From the NCBI GenBank assembly GCA_002937555.1, contig PTKB01000003.1, positions 1 to 35,713 of the forward strand: DNA of 35,713 nucleotides. The letters are read 5' to 3'. The notes beneath the pieces are model-generated. The model ran no database searches, was not told the origin of the DNA, and was given only the letters and a program-made list of their open reading frames with translations. Shown piece after piece: positions 1 to 7,648 of the stretch (positions are counted from its first letter, which is position 1; every line of letters begins with the position of its first letter). Both the position numbers and the translations under genes were made by a program. Source of the stretch: Alphaproteobacteria bacterium MarineAlpha10_Bin2 (GTDB lineage: Bacteria > Pseudomonadota > Alphaproteobacteria > UBA828).

Positions 1-1681
1 GTGCGCCGGCCACGGCGGCGACGATGTGGCAATGCGGAAAGACCCATCCGCCGCCATCGCCGAGATCGTCGTACCAGGGTTGCGGGTGCGCCATTTTGCG
101 ATAGGCGAGGCCGAATTCGCCAACCGCGGCGCCGAGGCTCACGGCCTCCACTTCGCCGGCCGCCATGCGCGCGACATAGCCCAACGTGAACGCCGATCCG
201 GCGAGGGCGCGGTGGCGCGGATCCTGCTGGTTGAACGCCATGCGGATATTGGTTTTGTTGTCGTAAGTGCTTGGGCCGTAGGGATTGTAGCGCATGCCGA
301 TAGCGCTCGGGCCGACCCTGTAAGTCTTGCCGCCGGCCATGGCGCGCACCGAGCCGATGAGCGACGGCAGGGATTGCAAGGTCTCCATGACCGAGCGGTC
401 ATCGACCTCATGCACCACGGCCGAGGTGAGGTGCGAGATAAAGTCGTAAAGGTCGGGGGTCGGGTGATTGCGGTTCAATTCGGTGAAGTTGGTCAGCACG
501 CCGCCGCCGAGAGCGACGCCGGGAAAGGCCTGGCGCGCCGCGCTGTAGGTTTCCTCGAAGCTCGGCACGCCGAGTGCCTCAAGGGTTTCCAAGGTGAAAT
601 CCATGAGCCGCGCCTGGGCCACGATGACGGCGTCGGGTTTGACCTCGGCCGCCGCGATGGCGCCGGCGGCATGGCTCATTTCTTCCGTCAAAGGGCGCTC
701 GCAAGGGGCGACGATTTCGACCACCAATTCCGCCTCCAGCGCGTCGGCGAGCTGCTGGCAAGCGGACAGATCGGCTTCGTTCTGATCGGCGCGATATTCC
801 GCGATCAGCAATTGCGGGCCGACACCCTGCAACAGGTCGAGCGCCTCCAGGCTTTTTCGGCCGAGATCGGCAGGGACGCCGATACCGATGCGCGGCATTT
901 TCTTGCCGCTGCCGGCGCCGAGGGTGACCGCGATGGCGGAATAGCCGTCTGCGGCGGAATCGCCTGCTGCGCCGTCGAAGGTTACCGCCACCGATTGGTT
1001 GAACTCGCTGCCGCCGTCGATGGTGTAGGGAAAGGGCAGCGACAGCGGGCGGTAATAGGTCTTGTAAGAGGCGTCGGTCCAATTGCGCTGGTCCTCGCAC
1101 TCCCAAGCATGTTCGCCCTCCATGCGGCAGGTTACGCGAAGGCCCGGCGGCGCCTCATGTGTGATCGCACGCATGTCGAAAAACGGCTGCAGCGGCATGA
1201 CGTGATCGGGAAATATGGTCTCCTCGGCGCTGCCGTCGACATGCAGGATCGTGCACGGTTGCCCGGCGACGCCATCGACGGCGTGCAGGATGACGAATCC
1301 CGTGCGGCTGGTTTCGAAATCGCTTCCGGTGCGCGCCGCAACGCTGAATTTCAAGCCATCGGTTGCCGAGCCGGCGATCTCGGCATGAAAACTTATCGAG
1401 CCGCTGGCTTCGTCGACTTCGCCGTCATAGGAAGCCCGAAAACTGTCCCCGCCCTCCTCGATGGAGAGATTGGATATAGCCGGGTGATAGGTCTGCCAAG
1501 CCGGGCCGCGCACGACAAAGGCGATGCCGCGTATGGCTTCATGGCCGCCCATGCGCACATAGCGCAGTTTACCGGCCTCCAACTCGACCGACAGCGGACC
1601 GGCGCGGAGTGTGCGGATTTCGGCCCGCGGCTCTTCGGTTCCGAATAGCTTGAGTGCCCGGCTCGGGGGCGCAACGGTCAT
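1..1681 (-). CDS. D-apionate lactonase-like protein (ApnL family), 3' end cut by window edge
   Basis: I read this frame directly from the complementary strand: it stays open for 560 codons from an ATG at 1681 to the window edge, so the stop lies outside. A GGGGAGA ribosome site sits 5 nt before the ATG. The N-terminal part (LFGTEEPRAEIRTLRAG, then LRYVRMGGHEAIRGIAF) and the middle GIGVPADLG segment resemble the ApnL family as I remember it, which has a beta-rich N-terminal domain, a TIM-barrel-like middle and a C-terminal domain. Characterised ApnL opens D-apionolactone to D-apionate. No other apionate gene (dehydrogenase or later steps) is visible here, so the true substrate may be a different lactone or sugar acid. 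It is the last gene of the minus-strand run, 110 bp after the ABC permease, and has its own candidate promoter and operator. The long plus-strand open frame over the same bases is a shadow. Confidence 0.62.
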   Translation of the reverse strand, partial: MTVAPPSRALKLFGTEEPRAEIRTLRAGPLSVELEAGKLRYVRMGGHEAIRGIAFVVRGPAWQTYHPAISNLSIEEGGDSFRASYDGEVDEASGSISFHAEIAGSATDGLKFSVAARTGSDFETSRTGFVILHAVDGVAGQPCTILHVDGSAEETIFPDHVMPLQPFFDMRAITHEAPPGLRVTCRMEGEHAWECEDQRNWTDASYKTYYRPLSLPFPYTIDGGSEFNQSVAVTFDGAAGDSAADGYSAIAVTLGAGSGKKMPRIGIGVPADLGRKSLEALDLLQGVGPQLLIAEYRADQNEADLSACQQLADALEAELVVEIVAPCERPLTEEMSHAAGAIAAAEVKPDAVIVAQARLMDFTLETLEALGVPSFEETYSAARQAFPGVALGGGVLTNFTELNRNHPTPDLYDFISHLTSAVVHEVDDRSVMETLQSLPSLIGSVRAMAGGKTYRVGPSAIGMRYNPYGPSTYDNKTNIRMAFNQQDPRHRALAGSAFTLGYVARMAAGEVEAVSLGAAVGEFGLAYRKMAHPQPWYDDLGDGGGWVFPHCHIVAAVAGA

Positions 1682-1734
1682 GACTGTCTCCCCATCGGCG
1701 TGCTTCTTTTTTTGGCCTTGCTGCCGATCGGATG

Positions 1735-1763
1735 AGTATAGCGTTGGTCTACCTGTTAGACCA
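1735..1763 (-). promoter_or_regulatory. Candidate sigma-70 promoter for the ApnL-like gene
   Basis: On the minus strand a TATACT hexamer (1735-1740) lies exactly 17 nt downstream of TGGTCT (1758-1763), which matches three of six bases of the -35 consensus. The -10 is good and the -35 weak, as is common at regulated promoters. It would start transcription near 1728 and leave a leader of roughly 47 nt before the ATG at 1681. The -35 hexamer coincides with one arm of the palindrome at 1745-1763. Confidence 0.4.
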
Positions 1764-1773
1764 GGAAGACCAA
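1745..1773. promoter_or_regulatory. Perfect 7-5-7 inverted repeat, possible GntR/FadR-type operator
   Basis: The bases TGGTCTA-CCTGT-TAGACCA (1745-1763) form an inverted repeat with two perfect 7-bp arms. A further AGACCA half-site follows at 1767-1772. TGGTC...GACCA arms resemble operators of FadR/FCD-subfamily GntR repressors, but that link is an inference because no regulator gene lies in the window. The repeat covers the -35 and spacer of the candidate promoter, so a bound protein would be expected to repress the ApnL-like gene separately from the upstream ABC genes. Confidence 0.45.
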
Positions 1774-1791
1774 GTATCGCAGCGAGAGATT

Positions 1792-2496
1792 TCAGCCCAA
1801 ATGGGGTGGTGGGCGGAGATGCGGGCTCAAGCGCCATTCGGCGTATTTCAAGGTGCGGACGATGACAAGGGTCAGTGCGAGATAGAAAATCGCCGCCAGG
1901 AGAAACAATTCGTAGGGCGCGAAGGTACGCGCGACGATGACCCGCGCAACGCCGGTGATGTCCAAGAGCGTAATCGTGCTGGCGAGCGCGCTGCCTTTGA
2001 GAATGAGGATGATTTCATTGCCGTAGGCCGGCAGGGCGAGGCGAAAAGCACGGGGAACAGTGATGCGGCGCAGTATTAAGAATTTTGGCATGCCGAGCGC
2101 GCGCGCCGCTTCAAGCTCACCGTGCGGCACTGCCTGAATGGCGCCCCTCAGGATTTCCGCCGTGTAGGCGGCGGTGTTGAGAGTGAAGGTAAATATGGCG
2201 CACCAATAGGCTTCCTTGAATACCAGCCACAGGAAACTTTCGCGCACCGCTTCGGATTGGCCCAAGCCGTAATAGACGATGAAGATCTGCACCAGGAGCG
2301 GCGTGCCGCGGAAGACGAAGATAAAGCCATAAACCGGCATCCAAACGACGGCATGTTTGGACACCCGCGCGAGCGCCAACGGGATCGCCAAGCACAAACC
2401 AAGCGCCAGCGCCAAAGCGATCAACTGCACCGTCATCGCCATGCCCTCGAGGAGCGACGGGATGCTGTCGACCATCAATTGGAGATCGAATTCCAT
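1792..2496 (-). CDS. Polar amino-acid ABC transporter permease (HisM/ArtM-like)
   Basis: A 234-residue integral membrane subunit of a polar amino-acid importer (HisM/ArtM/GlnP class). Hydrophobic segments fill about residues 18-42, 50-75, 90-115 and 190-215. The cytoplasmic EAA loop that contacts the ATPase is visible as EAARALGMPKF followed by RRITVP. It starts 4 nt after the stop of the partner permease, giving the usual heterodimeric HisQ/HisM arrangement. Its stop is followed by a 110-bp gap holding the palindrome and promoter of the ApnL-like gene. The transported compound cannot be read from sequence; basic or other polar amino acids and opine-like compounds are typical for the family. 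Confidence 0.9.
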   Translation of the reverse strand: MEFDLQLMVDSIPSLLEGMAMTVQLIALALALGLCLAIPLALARVSKHAVVWMPVYGFIFVFRGTPLLVQIFIVYYGLGQSEAVRESFLWLVFKEAYWCAIFTFTLNTAAYTAEILRGAIQAVPHGELEAARALGMPKFLILRRITVPRAFRLALPAYGNEIILILKGSALASTITLLDITGVARVIVARTFAPYELFLLAAIFYLALTLVIVRTLKYAEWRLSPHLRPPPHLG

Positions 2497-2500
2497 GCGC

Positions 2501-3190
2501 CTAACCCATGCGCACGCCGCGTCGGGCGCGGCGCTCGGAATATTGCAACACGACCATCGAGACGATGGTGAAGAGGAGATAGATCACCGCGGCGGCCAGA
2601 AAAAATTTGAACGGCTCGTGCGTTTTTCCGGCGGCGGCGCGAGTATTGTACATGAGCTCGTTGAGGTTCACGACCGAGATCAGCGACGTGTCCTTGAGCA
2701 GCACCAGCCATAGATTGCCGAGGCCAGGAAGGGCGAAGCGCCACATTTGCGGCAGCATGACGCGGCGGAACATTTGCAGACGCCCCATGCCGACCGCGTA
2801 AGCCGCTTCCACCTGCCCTTTGGGAACGGCAAGAATAGCGCCGCGGAACACTTCGGTGGCGTAGGCGCCGAACACGAAGGCGAGCGTAAACGTGCCGGCG
2901 ATAAACGGCTTTATTTCGACATATGATTCACCGCCGAGCCCGTGCCAGATATTCTGCACCAACAAGGAACCGCCATAAAAGACGATGAGAAGCAGCAGCA
3001 ATTCGGGCAGGCCGCGGACAATCGCGGTATAGGCAGTCGCCGCGCCGCGCAACAGGATGAAATTCGATAGCTTGGCGGTGGCGCCGACCAATCCGAACAC
3101 CAGGCCGAGCGCGACCGAAGCCAGGGCGACCCTGAGGGTCAGCCAAGCCCCGTCGACCAGCAACGGCCCATAGCCGTGCAGTTCGATCAC
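2501..3190 (-). CDS. Polar amino-acid ABC transporter permease (HisQ-like)
   Basis: A 229-residue permease, paralogous to the following gene. The start is GTG at 3190 with an AGGAGAAGG stretch upstream. Several hydrophobic helices and the EAA loop (EAAYAVGMGRL, then RRVMLPQ) are clear. It follows the binding-protein gene across an 82-bp spacer containing a strong hairpin, so it is probably expressed at a lower level than the binding protein. Together with the ATPase, binding protein and second permease it makes a complete importer of the HisJQMP type. Confidence 0.9.
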   Translation of the reverse strand: MIELHGYGPLLVDGAWLTLRVALASVALGLVFGLVGATAKLSNFILLRGAATAYTAIVRGLPELLLLLIVFYGGSLLVQNIWHGLGGESYVEIKPFIAGTFTLAFVFGAYATEVFRGAILAVPKGQVEAAYAVGMGRLQMFRRVMLPQMWRFALPGLGNLWLVLLKDTSLISVVNLNELMYNTRAAAGKTHEPFKFFLAAAVIYLLFTIVSMVVLQYSERRARRGVRMG

Positions 3191-3210
3191 GCGCGGGGCA
3201 CCTTCTCCTG

Positions 3211-3250
3211 AAAAACGAAAGCGCCCCGGGCCGTTATGGCCCGGGGACGC
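3211..3250 (-). terminator. Strong GC hairpin with U-rich tail between binding protein and permeases
   Basis: A 9-bp stem CCCCGGGCC (3224-3232) pairs with GGCCCGGGG (3238-3246) around a GTTAT loop. It extends by GCG/CGC pairs past a single bulged A. On the minus strand the stem is followed by TTTCGTTTTT, the layout of an intrinsic terminator. Its place just after the binding-protein gene suggests partial termination or 3'-end protection, the common way to make binding protein in excess over permease. Confidence 0.8.
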
Positions 3251-3272
3251 TTGCTCTCATGTCGCGGTCGGT

Positions 3273-4061
3273 CTAACCGCCATAGACATCGAAGCCGAAA
3301 TATTTGTCGTTGATTTTCTTATAGGTGCCGTTGGCGCGGATAGCGGCAATGGCGTCGTTGAGCATTTTCTGCAAATCCGTATCGCTTTTGCGGATGGCGA
3401 TGCCGGCGCCGTCACCGAACCATTTCGGATCGGTAAAGTCGGGGCCGACGAATTCGGCATCCTTGCCGGCGTCGGTTTTCAGAAAGCCTTCTTCCAAGGC
3501 GACGCTGTCGGCGAGAAGCAGGTCCACGCGGCCCGCCGTGAAATCGAGATAGGCTTCGTCCTGGGTACCGTATCCCTTGATTTCGACGATATCGCCATAA
3601 TTATCGTTCACGAAATTCTCGTGGATGGTGGCGCGCTGCACACCAACCGTTTTTCCTGCCAACGAATCACGATTAATTTCGATGCCGGAGCCCTTCTTGC
3701 GCACGAATTTGGCCGGCGTCGAATAATATTTGTCGCTGAAGGACACCTTCTTCTTGCGTTCCTCGGTGATCGACATCGAGGCGATGATGGCGTCGTACTT
3801 GTTGGCTAGAAGAGCGGGAATAATGCCGTCCCAATCCTGCGGTACCAAATCGCATTCTGCGTTCATTTGCTCGCAGATCGCATTAGCGATGTCGATGTCG
3901 AAGCCCATTAACGTGCCGTCCGGCTCCATCCAACTGAAGGGCGGATAGGCGCCCTCGACGCCGACGCGCAGCTTGCTCCAATCCTTCGCTTCTGCGATTC
4001 CGGCGTATAGCGCCACTGAGGCGGCGAGAATAATGGCCGTCAGTAAATTTCGGATTTTCAT
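3273..4061 (-). CDS. Periplasmic amino-acid binding protein of an ABC importer (HisJ/ArgT-like)
   Basis: A family 3 solute-binding protein of 262 residues. I chose the ATG at 4061, which has an AGGGAG site 5 nt upstream, over an ATG 33 nt further out. The first 25 residues form a Sec signal peptide (basic MKIRN, hydrophobic core, AEA cleavage site) and the mature protein begins KDWSKLRVG. The ligand-cleft pattern is typical: EGAYPPFSW, then GFDIDIANAIC, a DGIIPALLANKYDAII segment, and SMSITEERKKKVSFSD, the stretch that in this family ends the first lobe. It delivers the substrate to the two permeases encoded next. Substrate specificity is not predictable. Confidence 0.92.
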   Translation of the reverse strand: MKIRNLLTAIILAASVALYAGIAEAKDWSKLRVGVEGAYPPFSWMEPDGTLMGFDIDIANAICEQMNAECDLVPQDWDGIIPALLANKYDAIIASMSITEERKKKVSFSDKYYSTPAKFVRKKGSGIEINRDSLAGKTVGVQRATIHENFVNDNYGDIVEIKGYGTQDEAYLDFTAGRVDLLLADSVALEEGFLKTDAGKDAEFVGPDFTDPKWFGDGAGIAIRKSDTDLQKMLNDAIAAIRANGTYKKINDKYFGFDVYGG

Positions 4062-4133
4062 TTTCAGCTCCCTGTTTTTTGTGTCCAGCCTCAAGGTTCC
4101 GATTTCCCAAAGGCGCGGTCAAGAGTTCAAAAG

Positions 4134-4934
4134 TTAAAATTCACCGGCGGCGAGGAACTGCCGGCAACGTTCGGAGCGTGGCGCGCCAAAGACTTGCGAC
4201 GGCGGGCCCTCTTCCTCGACACGGCCGTCATGAAGAAATATTGCCTTCGAGGAAACTTCGCGTGCGAACGCCATCTCGTGGGTGACGATAATCATCGTCC
4301 GGCCCTCTTCGGCGATATCGCGGATTACTTTTAGCACTTCGCCGACCAATTCCGGATCGAGCGCCGATGTCGGCTCGTCGAACAGCATCAATTGCGGCTC
4401 CATGGCGAGCGCGCGGGCGATCGCAGCGCGCTGTTGCTGACCGCCGGAGAGATGGGCCGGGTAATGCTCGCGCTTGTCGGTCAGCCCGACCCGCTCCAAG
4501 AGCGCCTCTGCCCGCTCGTACGCTTCGGCTTTGGGCAGTTTCAACACATGCAGCGGCGCTTCGGTCAAATTCTGCATAACCGTCATATGCGTCCATAGAT
4601 TAAAACTCTGGAACACCATGCCGATGGTCGAACGAATACGATCGACCTGACGCGCGCTCTCGGGCACGAGCCCTTTACGGCCCTTGTTTTTCATGCGGAT
4701 TAATTCGCCACCCACCCAGATGCGCCCGGCACTGGGCGTTTCCAAAAGATTGACACAGCGCAGCATGGTGCTCTTGCCCGAGCCGCTGGCGCCGATGATG
4801 GAGAGAACGTCGCCCTCCCCCGCCGTGGCGGAGACGCCCTTCAGCACCTCGAGCGGACCGAAGCTCTTATGCAAATCCTCGACCGCGAGCGCGTTGCCGC
4901 CATCAGGGACTTGGTCAGTCACGCTTTCCGTCAC
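4134..4934 (-). CDS. Polar amino-acid ABC transporter ATP-binding protein (HisP/GlnQ-like)
   Basis: The nucleotide-binding subunit of the importer. Walker A GASGSGKST, Q-loop MVFQSFNLW, signature LSGGQQQR and Walker B LMLFDEPTSALD are all intact, followed by the switch histidine in IIVTHEM. The frame is open back to an ATG at 4994, but a GTG at 4934 gives a GTGA overlap with the stop of the upstream kinase-like gene. That implies translational coupling and removes a non-homologous 20-residue extension, giving 266 residues. It precedes the binding-protein and permease genes in the same orientation. Confidence 0.9.
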   Translation of the reverse strand: MTESVTDQVPDGGNALAVEDLHKSFGPLEVLKGVSATAGEGDVLSIIGASGSGKSTMLRCVNLLETPSAGRIWVGGELIRMKNKGRKGLVPESARQVDRIRSTIGMVFQSFNLWTHMTVMQNLTEAPLHVLKLPKAEAYERAEALLERVGLTDKREHYPAHLSGGQQQRAAIARALAMEPQLMLFDEPTSALDPELVGEVLKVIRDIAEEGRTMIIVTHEMAFAREVSSKAIFLHDGRVEEEGPPSQVFGAPRSERCRQFLAAGEF

Positions 4935-6043
4935 ATTGAAACTCGACACACCGTATCCGTTTGGTAGCCCGTAATTACCCGCCGCCAACCGCACAGCTTC
5001 TCATCCAATGCGCGGTCGCCGGTATCCACATGCAACAGATTATCCCGAAGCGAAGCAATTTTCTCTATCGTTGCGGCGACGGTGATGTGTTCGATACCGA
5101 CGCGCGAAATCACGGCGGCGCTGATCTGCTGATTGCCACGGCCGAAAAAATGCCCCTGCCCGCCGATTGGCGTCACGGCGATGGCTGCCGTGCTGTCCAA
5201 GGCGGCAAGGATATCGCGCTCGCCGGCATCATCGGCGATGCGCGCGCCGTCGCGCAACAGATCGACGCCGAGCAGGGTTTTTTCCACGCCGATCGCTTCC
5301 GCCACGGCGCGCATGGTGGTGCCGGGGCCAAGGATATAGAGGCGCCCCGGCTCCATCGCCTCGGCGATGCGCATTGCGATGCCGGCGAGCGCCGTGCGGT
5401 CGCGGCTGACGCCGCCGGCCTTGCTGCCCTGCACCAGATCGGGCAAATAGGGCACACTCAAATAGCCGTAGAGCTTGGCCGAGACCGCGCCGTCGCGGAA
5501 CGCCGCCTCGTCGATATCCATCACTTCGAGCTCGCGCAGCGAAATACCGCCCTGCAAATAACGCAGCACCATGCGGGCAGCGGCGCGCGGGTTGGTGGCA
5601 TAAACGGCGGAATGCATTTTCACCCCGGCGGGAATACCGACCACCGGAACGGTGCCGCCGATGGCGCGCACCAAATCGCGCGCCGTGCCGTCGCCGCCGG
5701 CAAAGAGGATGAGATCGACCGGCAGCTCGGCCATCGCTTGCGCAGCACGCTCGCTGTCATCGGCGGTCGTATCGCCGTCCATTGAAGTTCCGATTATTTC
5801 AGCTGTGTAGCCGGCCGCGCGCGCCTCCGTCTCACCCATCTCCCCGGGGGCAGCGAACAGCTTAAGGGGCGTGTTTGCTTGGGCGATGGCACCGAGCGCC
5901 TCAAGGGCGCGCGCCGGCGCTTGCGGCTCGGCGCCCAATTCCCGCGCGCGGGCGACGATTTCGGGCGTATCGCTGCCCTTGAGTCCAACGGTGCCGCCCA
6001 TCCCGGCGATGGGATTGACGATCAGACCGAGGCGGAAGGCCAC
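4931..6043 (-). CDS. ATP-NAD kinase-like protein, AcoX-type
   Basis: A 370-residue protein related to NAD kinases and the AcoX proteins found beside acetoin-dehydrogenase genes. It opens with LGLIVNPIAGMGG, and carries the diacylglycerol/NAD-kinase-type GGDGTARD motif near residue 117. AcoX itself has no settled biochemical role, so phosphorylation of NAD or of another metabolite remains an inference. The start is a GTG 6 nt after the GcvPB-like stop, and its own stop overlaps the ABC ATPase start. That tight placement between the GcvP-like enzyme and the amino-acid importer suggests a role in the same pathway. Confidence 0.8.
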   Translation of the reverse strand: MAFRLGLIVNPIAGMGGTVGLKGSDTPEIVARARELGAEPQAPARALEALGAIAQANTPLKLFAAPGEMGETEARAAGYTAEIIGTSMDGDTTADDSERAAQAMAELPVDLILFAGGDGTARDLVRAIGGTVPVVGIPAGVKMHSAVYATNPRAAARMVLRYLQGGISLRELEVMDIDEAAFRDGAVSAKLYGYLSVPYLPDLVQGSKAGGVSRDRTALAGIAMRIAEAMEPGRLYILGPGTTMRAVAEAIGVEKTLLGVDLLRDGARIADDAGERDILAALDSTAAIAVTPIGGQGHFFGRGNQQISAAVISRVGIEHITVAATIEKIASLRDNLLHVDTGDRALDEKLCGWRRVITGYQTDTVCRVSM

Positions 6044-6049
6044 CAGGGC

Positions 6050-7648
6050 TCAATAGCCTCCGTGGTGATGTTCGATCTTGCGCCGGTTTTCCGACGTCCA
6101 CATTGCTTTTTTGCGCATGTATCCGCGATAGGTGAAGGCCCAGCAATCCGGGTCTTCCGGCACGTCGCCGTCGATGCGCGTGGTGGCGGCATTGTAGGGC
6201 CCGCCTTGCGCTTTCTCGGCGTCGCTATAGGCCTCGTCGGAGATCGCCTGCAGCGCCGCCAGCATCTGATCCATCTCCTCGACCGTCAGCGATTCGCCGG
6301 GCTCCATGGTAAATGGCTCCGGCACCAGCATCGGCATATGGCTCGGCATGCAATGCTGCACGCCGAAATCGACCATGCGGTCGATCACGTCATGGCTGGT
6401 GACGCCGGTCTCGGCGAACATCTGCTCGAAGCTGTAGCGCACCTGTTCGAGCTTGGGATAATTGTTGGCCGGCCACGGAATGGTGACGCCGCGCACGTCG
6501 CGCATCTTGGCGAGCATATAGTTGTTGTTGAGGACCGCCGTCTCGGCCACGGCACGGAGACCCTCGGCGCCGAGACTCATGACCCAGGAATAGGCCTTCA
6601 ACACCGCATGCACATTGCCAATAAAGGCGCGAATGCGGTCGATGCCTTCGCCTCGGTCATAGTCGAGGCGGTAACCGCCGGCGCCGTCCTCGGCGACGAT
6701 CGGGCGCGGCAGGAATTTGCGTAGAAATTCCTTCACGCCGACCGCGGCGCAACCCATGCCGAGCGAGCCGTGCGGCGCGGAGAACGTCTTGTGCAGGTTG
6801 AACTGACACATGTCGAAGCCGGTATCGCCGGCGCGCACCACGCCCAAGAGCGGATTGCCGTTGGCCTGGTCGTATGCGCAGAGCCCGCCCGCCTCGTGCA
6901 CCAGATCGACGAACTGGCGGATATGCGGATTATACTGCCCGGTATCTTCCGGGTTGGTCAGCATCAGGCCCGCGGTGCGCTCGGAAATCGCCGCCTTCAG
7001 CGCATCCACCCCGGCGTAACCCATGTCGCCCGGCATCAGCGTGATCACCTTGAAGCCGGCGACCGACGGCGTCGCCGCGTCCGCCGGATGCGAGAAGGAG
7101 GTGGTGATGATTTCGTCGCGCTTGCCCAGATCGCCGCGCGATTCATGATAGGCGCGGATCAAGCATGCGTTGGTGTAAATGCCCTGGGCGCCGCTTGCCG
7201 GCTGGAACGTGAATTCGTCCATGCCGGAGATCTCGCACATGATGCGGTTGAAGCGGTACATCAGCTCCAACAGGCCTTGCAGGCTTTCCACCCCTTGCAA
7301 CGGATGAAGATCGGCGAGCCGGGCGCCGCGCGCGATATGCTCATGGACCTTCGGGCTGTATTTCATCGTGCAGGTGCCCATCATGTCGGTGGTGACATCG
7401 AAGCCCATGCACATTTGCGACAAGCGCAGGAAATGGCGCAGCACGCGATGCTGCGTCACCTCGGGCAAATCAGGCGGCGCGGCGCGGCGCGCGCCTTCGG
7501 GCAGTGAAGCCGCCACATCGCCGACGGCGGCGACAATTTCCGCATCCACGGCAGGTGGCACGATGCCGCGTGCGCCGGCTTCGCTCAACTCGTTGATCAG
7601 CGCCTCGTTCCAGCGCGCGGCATGAAAGCCGCTTCCATTCGCGCTCAT
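6050..7648 (-). CDS. gcvPB: GcvPB-like PLP enzyme (glycine dehydrogenase subunit 2 family), divergent
   Basis: A 532-residue homologue of the catalytic subunit of the two-subunit glycine decarboxylase (P protein). The family backbone is clear: TCTMKYSPK (residues 92-100), QPASGAQG (149-156), and the lysine that binds PLP in NLHKTF (Lys287). Several positions differ from the canonical enzyme as I know it. The glycine-rich loop after the lysine reads PHGSLGMG rather than PHGGGGPG, and the usual SAHGTNPASA region reads SFSHPADAATP. No gcvT or gcvH lies nearby. It overlaps gcvPA by 4 nt (ATGA). By homology it is a glycine dehydrogenase subunit, but a related decarboxylation of another amino acid is equally reasonable. 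Confidence 0.82.
   Translation of the reverse strand: MSANGSGFHAARWNEALINELSEAGARGIVPPAVDAEIVAAVGDVAASLPEGARRAAPPDLPEVTQHRVLRHFLRLSQMCMGFDVTTDMMGTCTMKYSPKVHEHIARGARLADLHPLQGVESLQGLLELMYRFNRIMCEISGMDEFTFQPASGAQGIYTNACLIRAYHESRGDLGKRDEIITTSFSHPADAATPSVAGFKVITLMPGDMGYAGVDALKAAISERTAGLMLTNPEDTGQYNPHIRQFVDLVHEAGGLCAYDQANGNPLLGVVRAGDTGFDMCQFNLHKTFSAPHGSLGMGCAAVGVKEFLRKFLPRPIVAEDGAGGYRLDYDRGEGIDRIRAFIGNVHAVLKAYSWVMSLGAEGLRAVAETAVLNNNYMLAKMRDVRGVTIPWPANNYPKLEQVRYSFEQMFAETGVTSHDVIDRMVDFGVQHCMPSHMPMLVPEPFTMEPGESLTVEEMDQMLAALQAISDEAYSDAEKAQGGPYNAATTRIDGDVPEDPDCWAFTYRGYMRKKAMWTSENRRKIEHHHGGY

Noticed and set aside
26-1648. A 540-codon open frame on the plus strand
   Set aside because: The opposite strand encodes a recognisable ApnL-like protein with a good ribosome site over the same bases; the plus-strand product is histidine/alanine/arginine-rich shadow sequence of GC-rich coding DNA.
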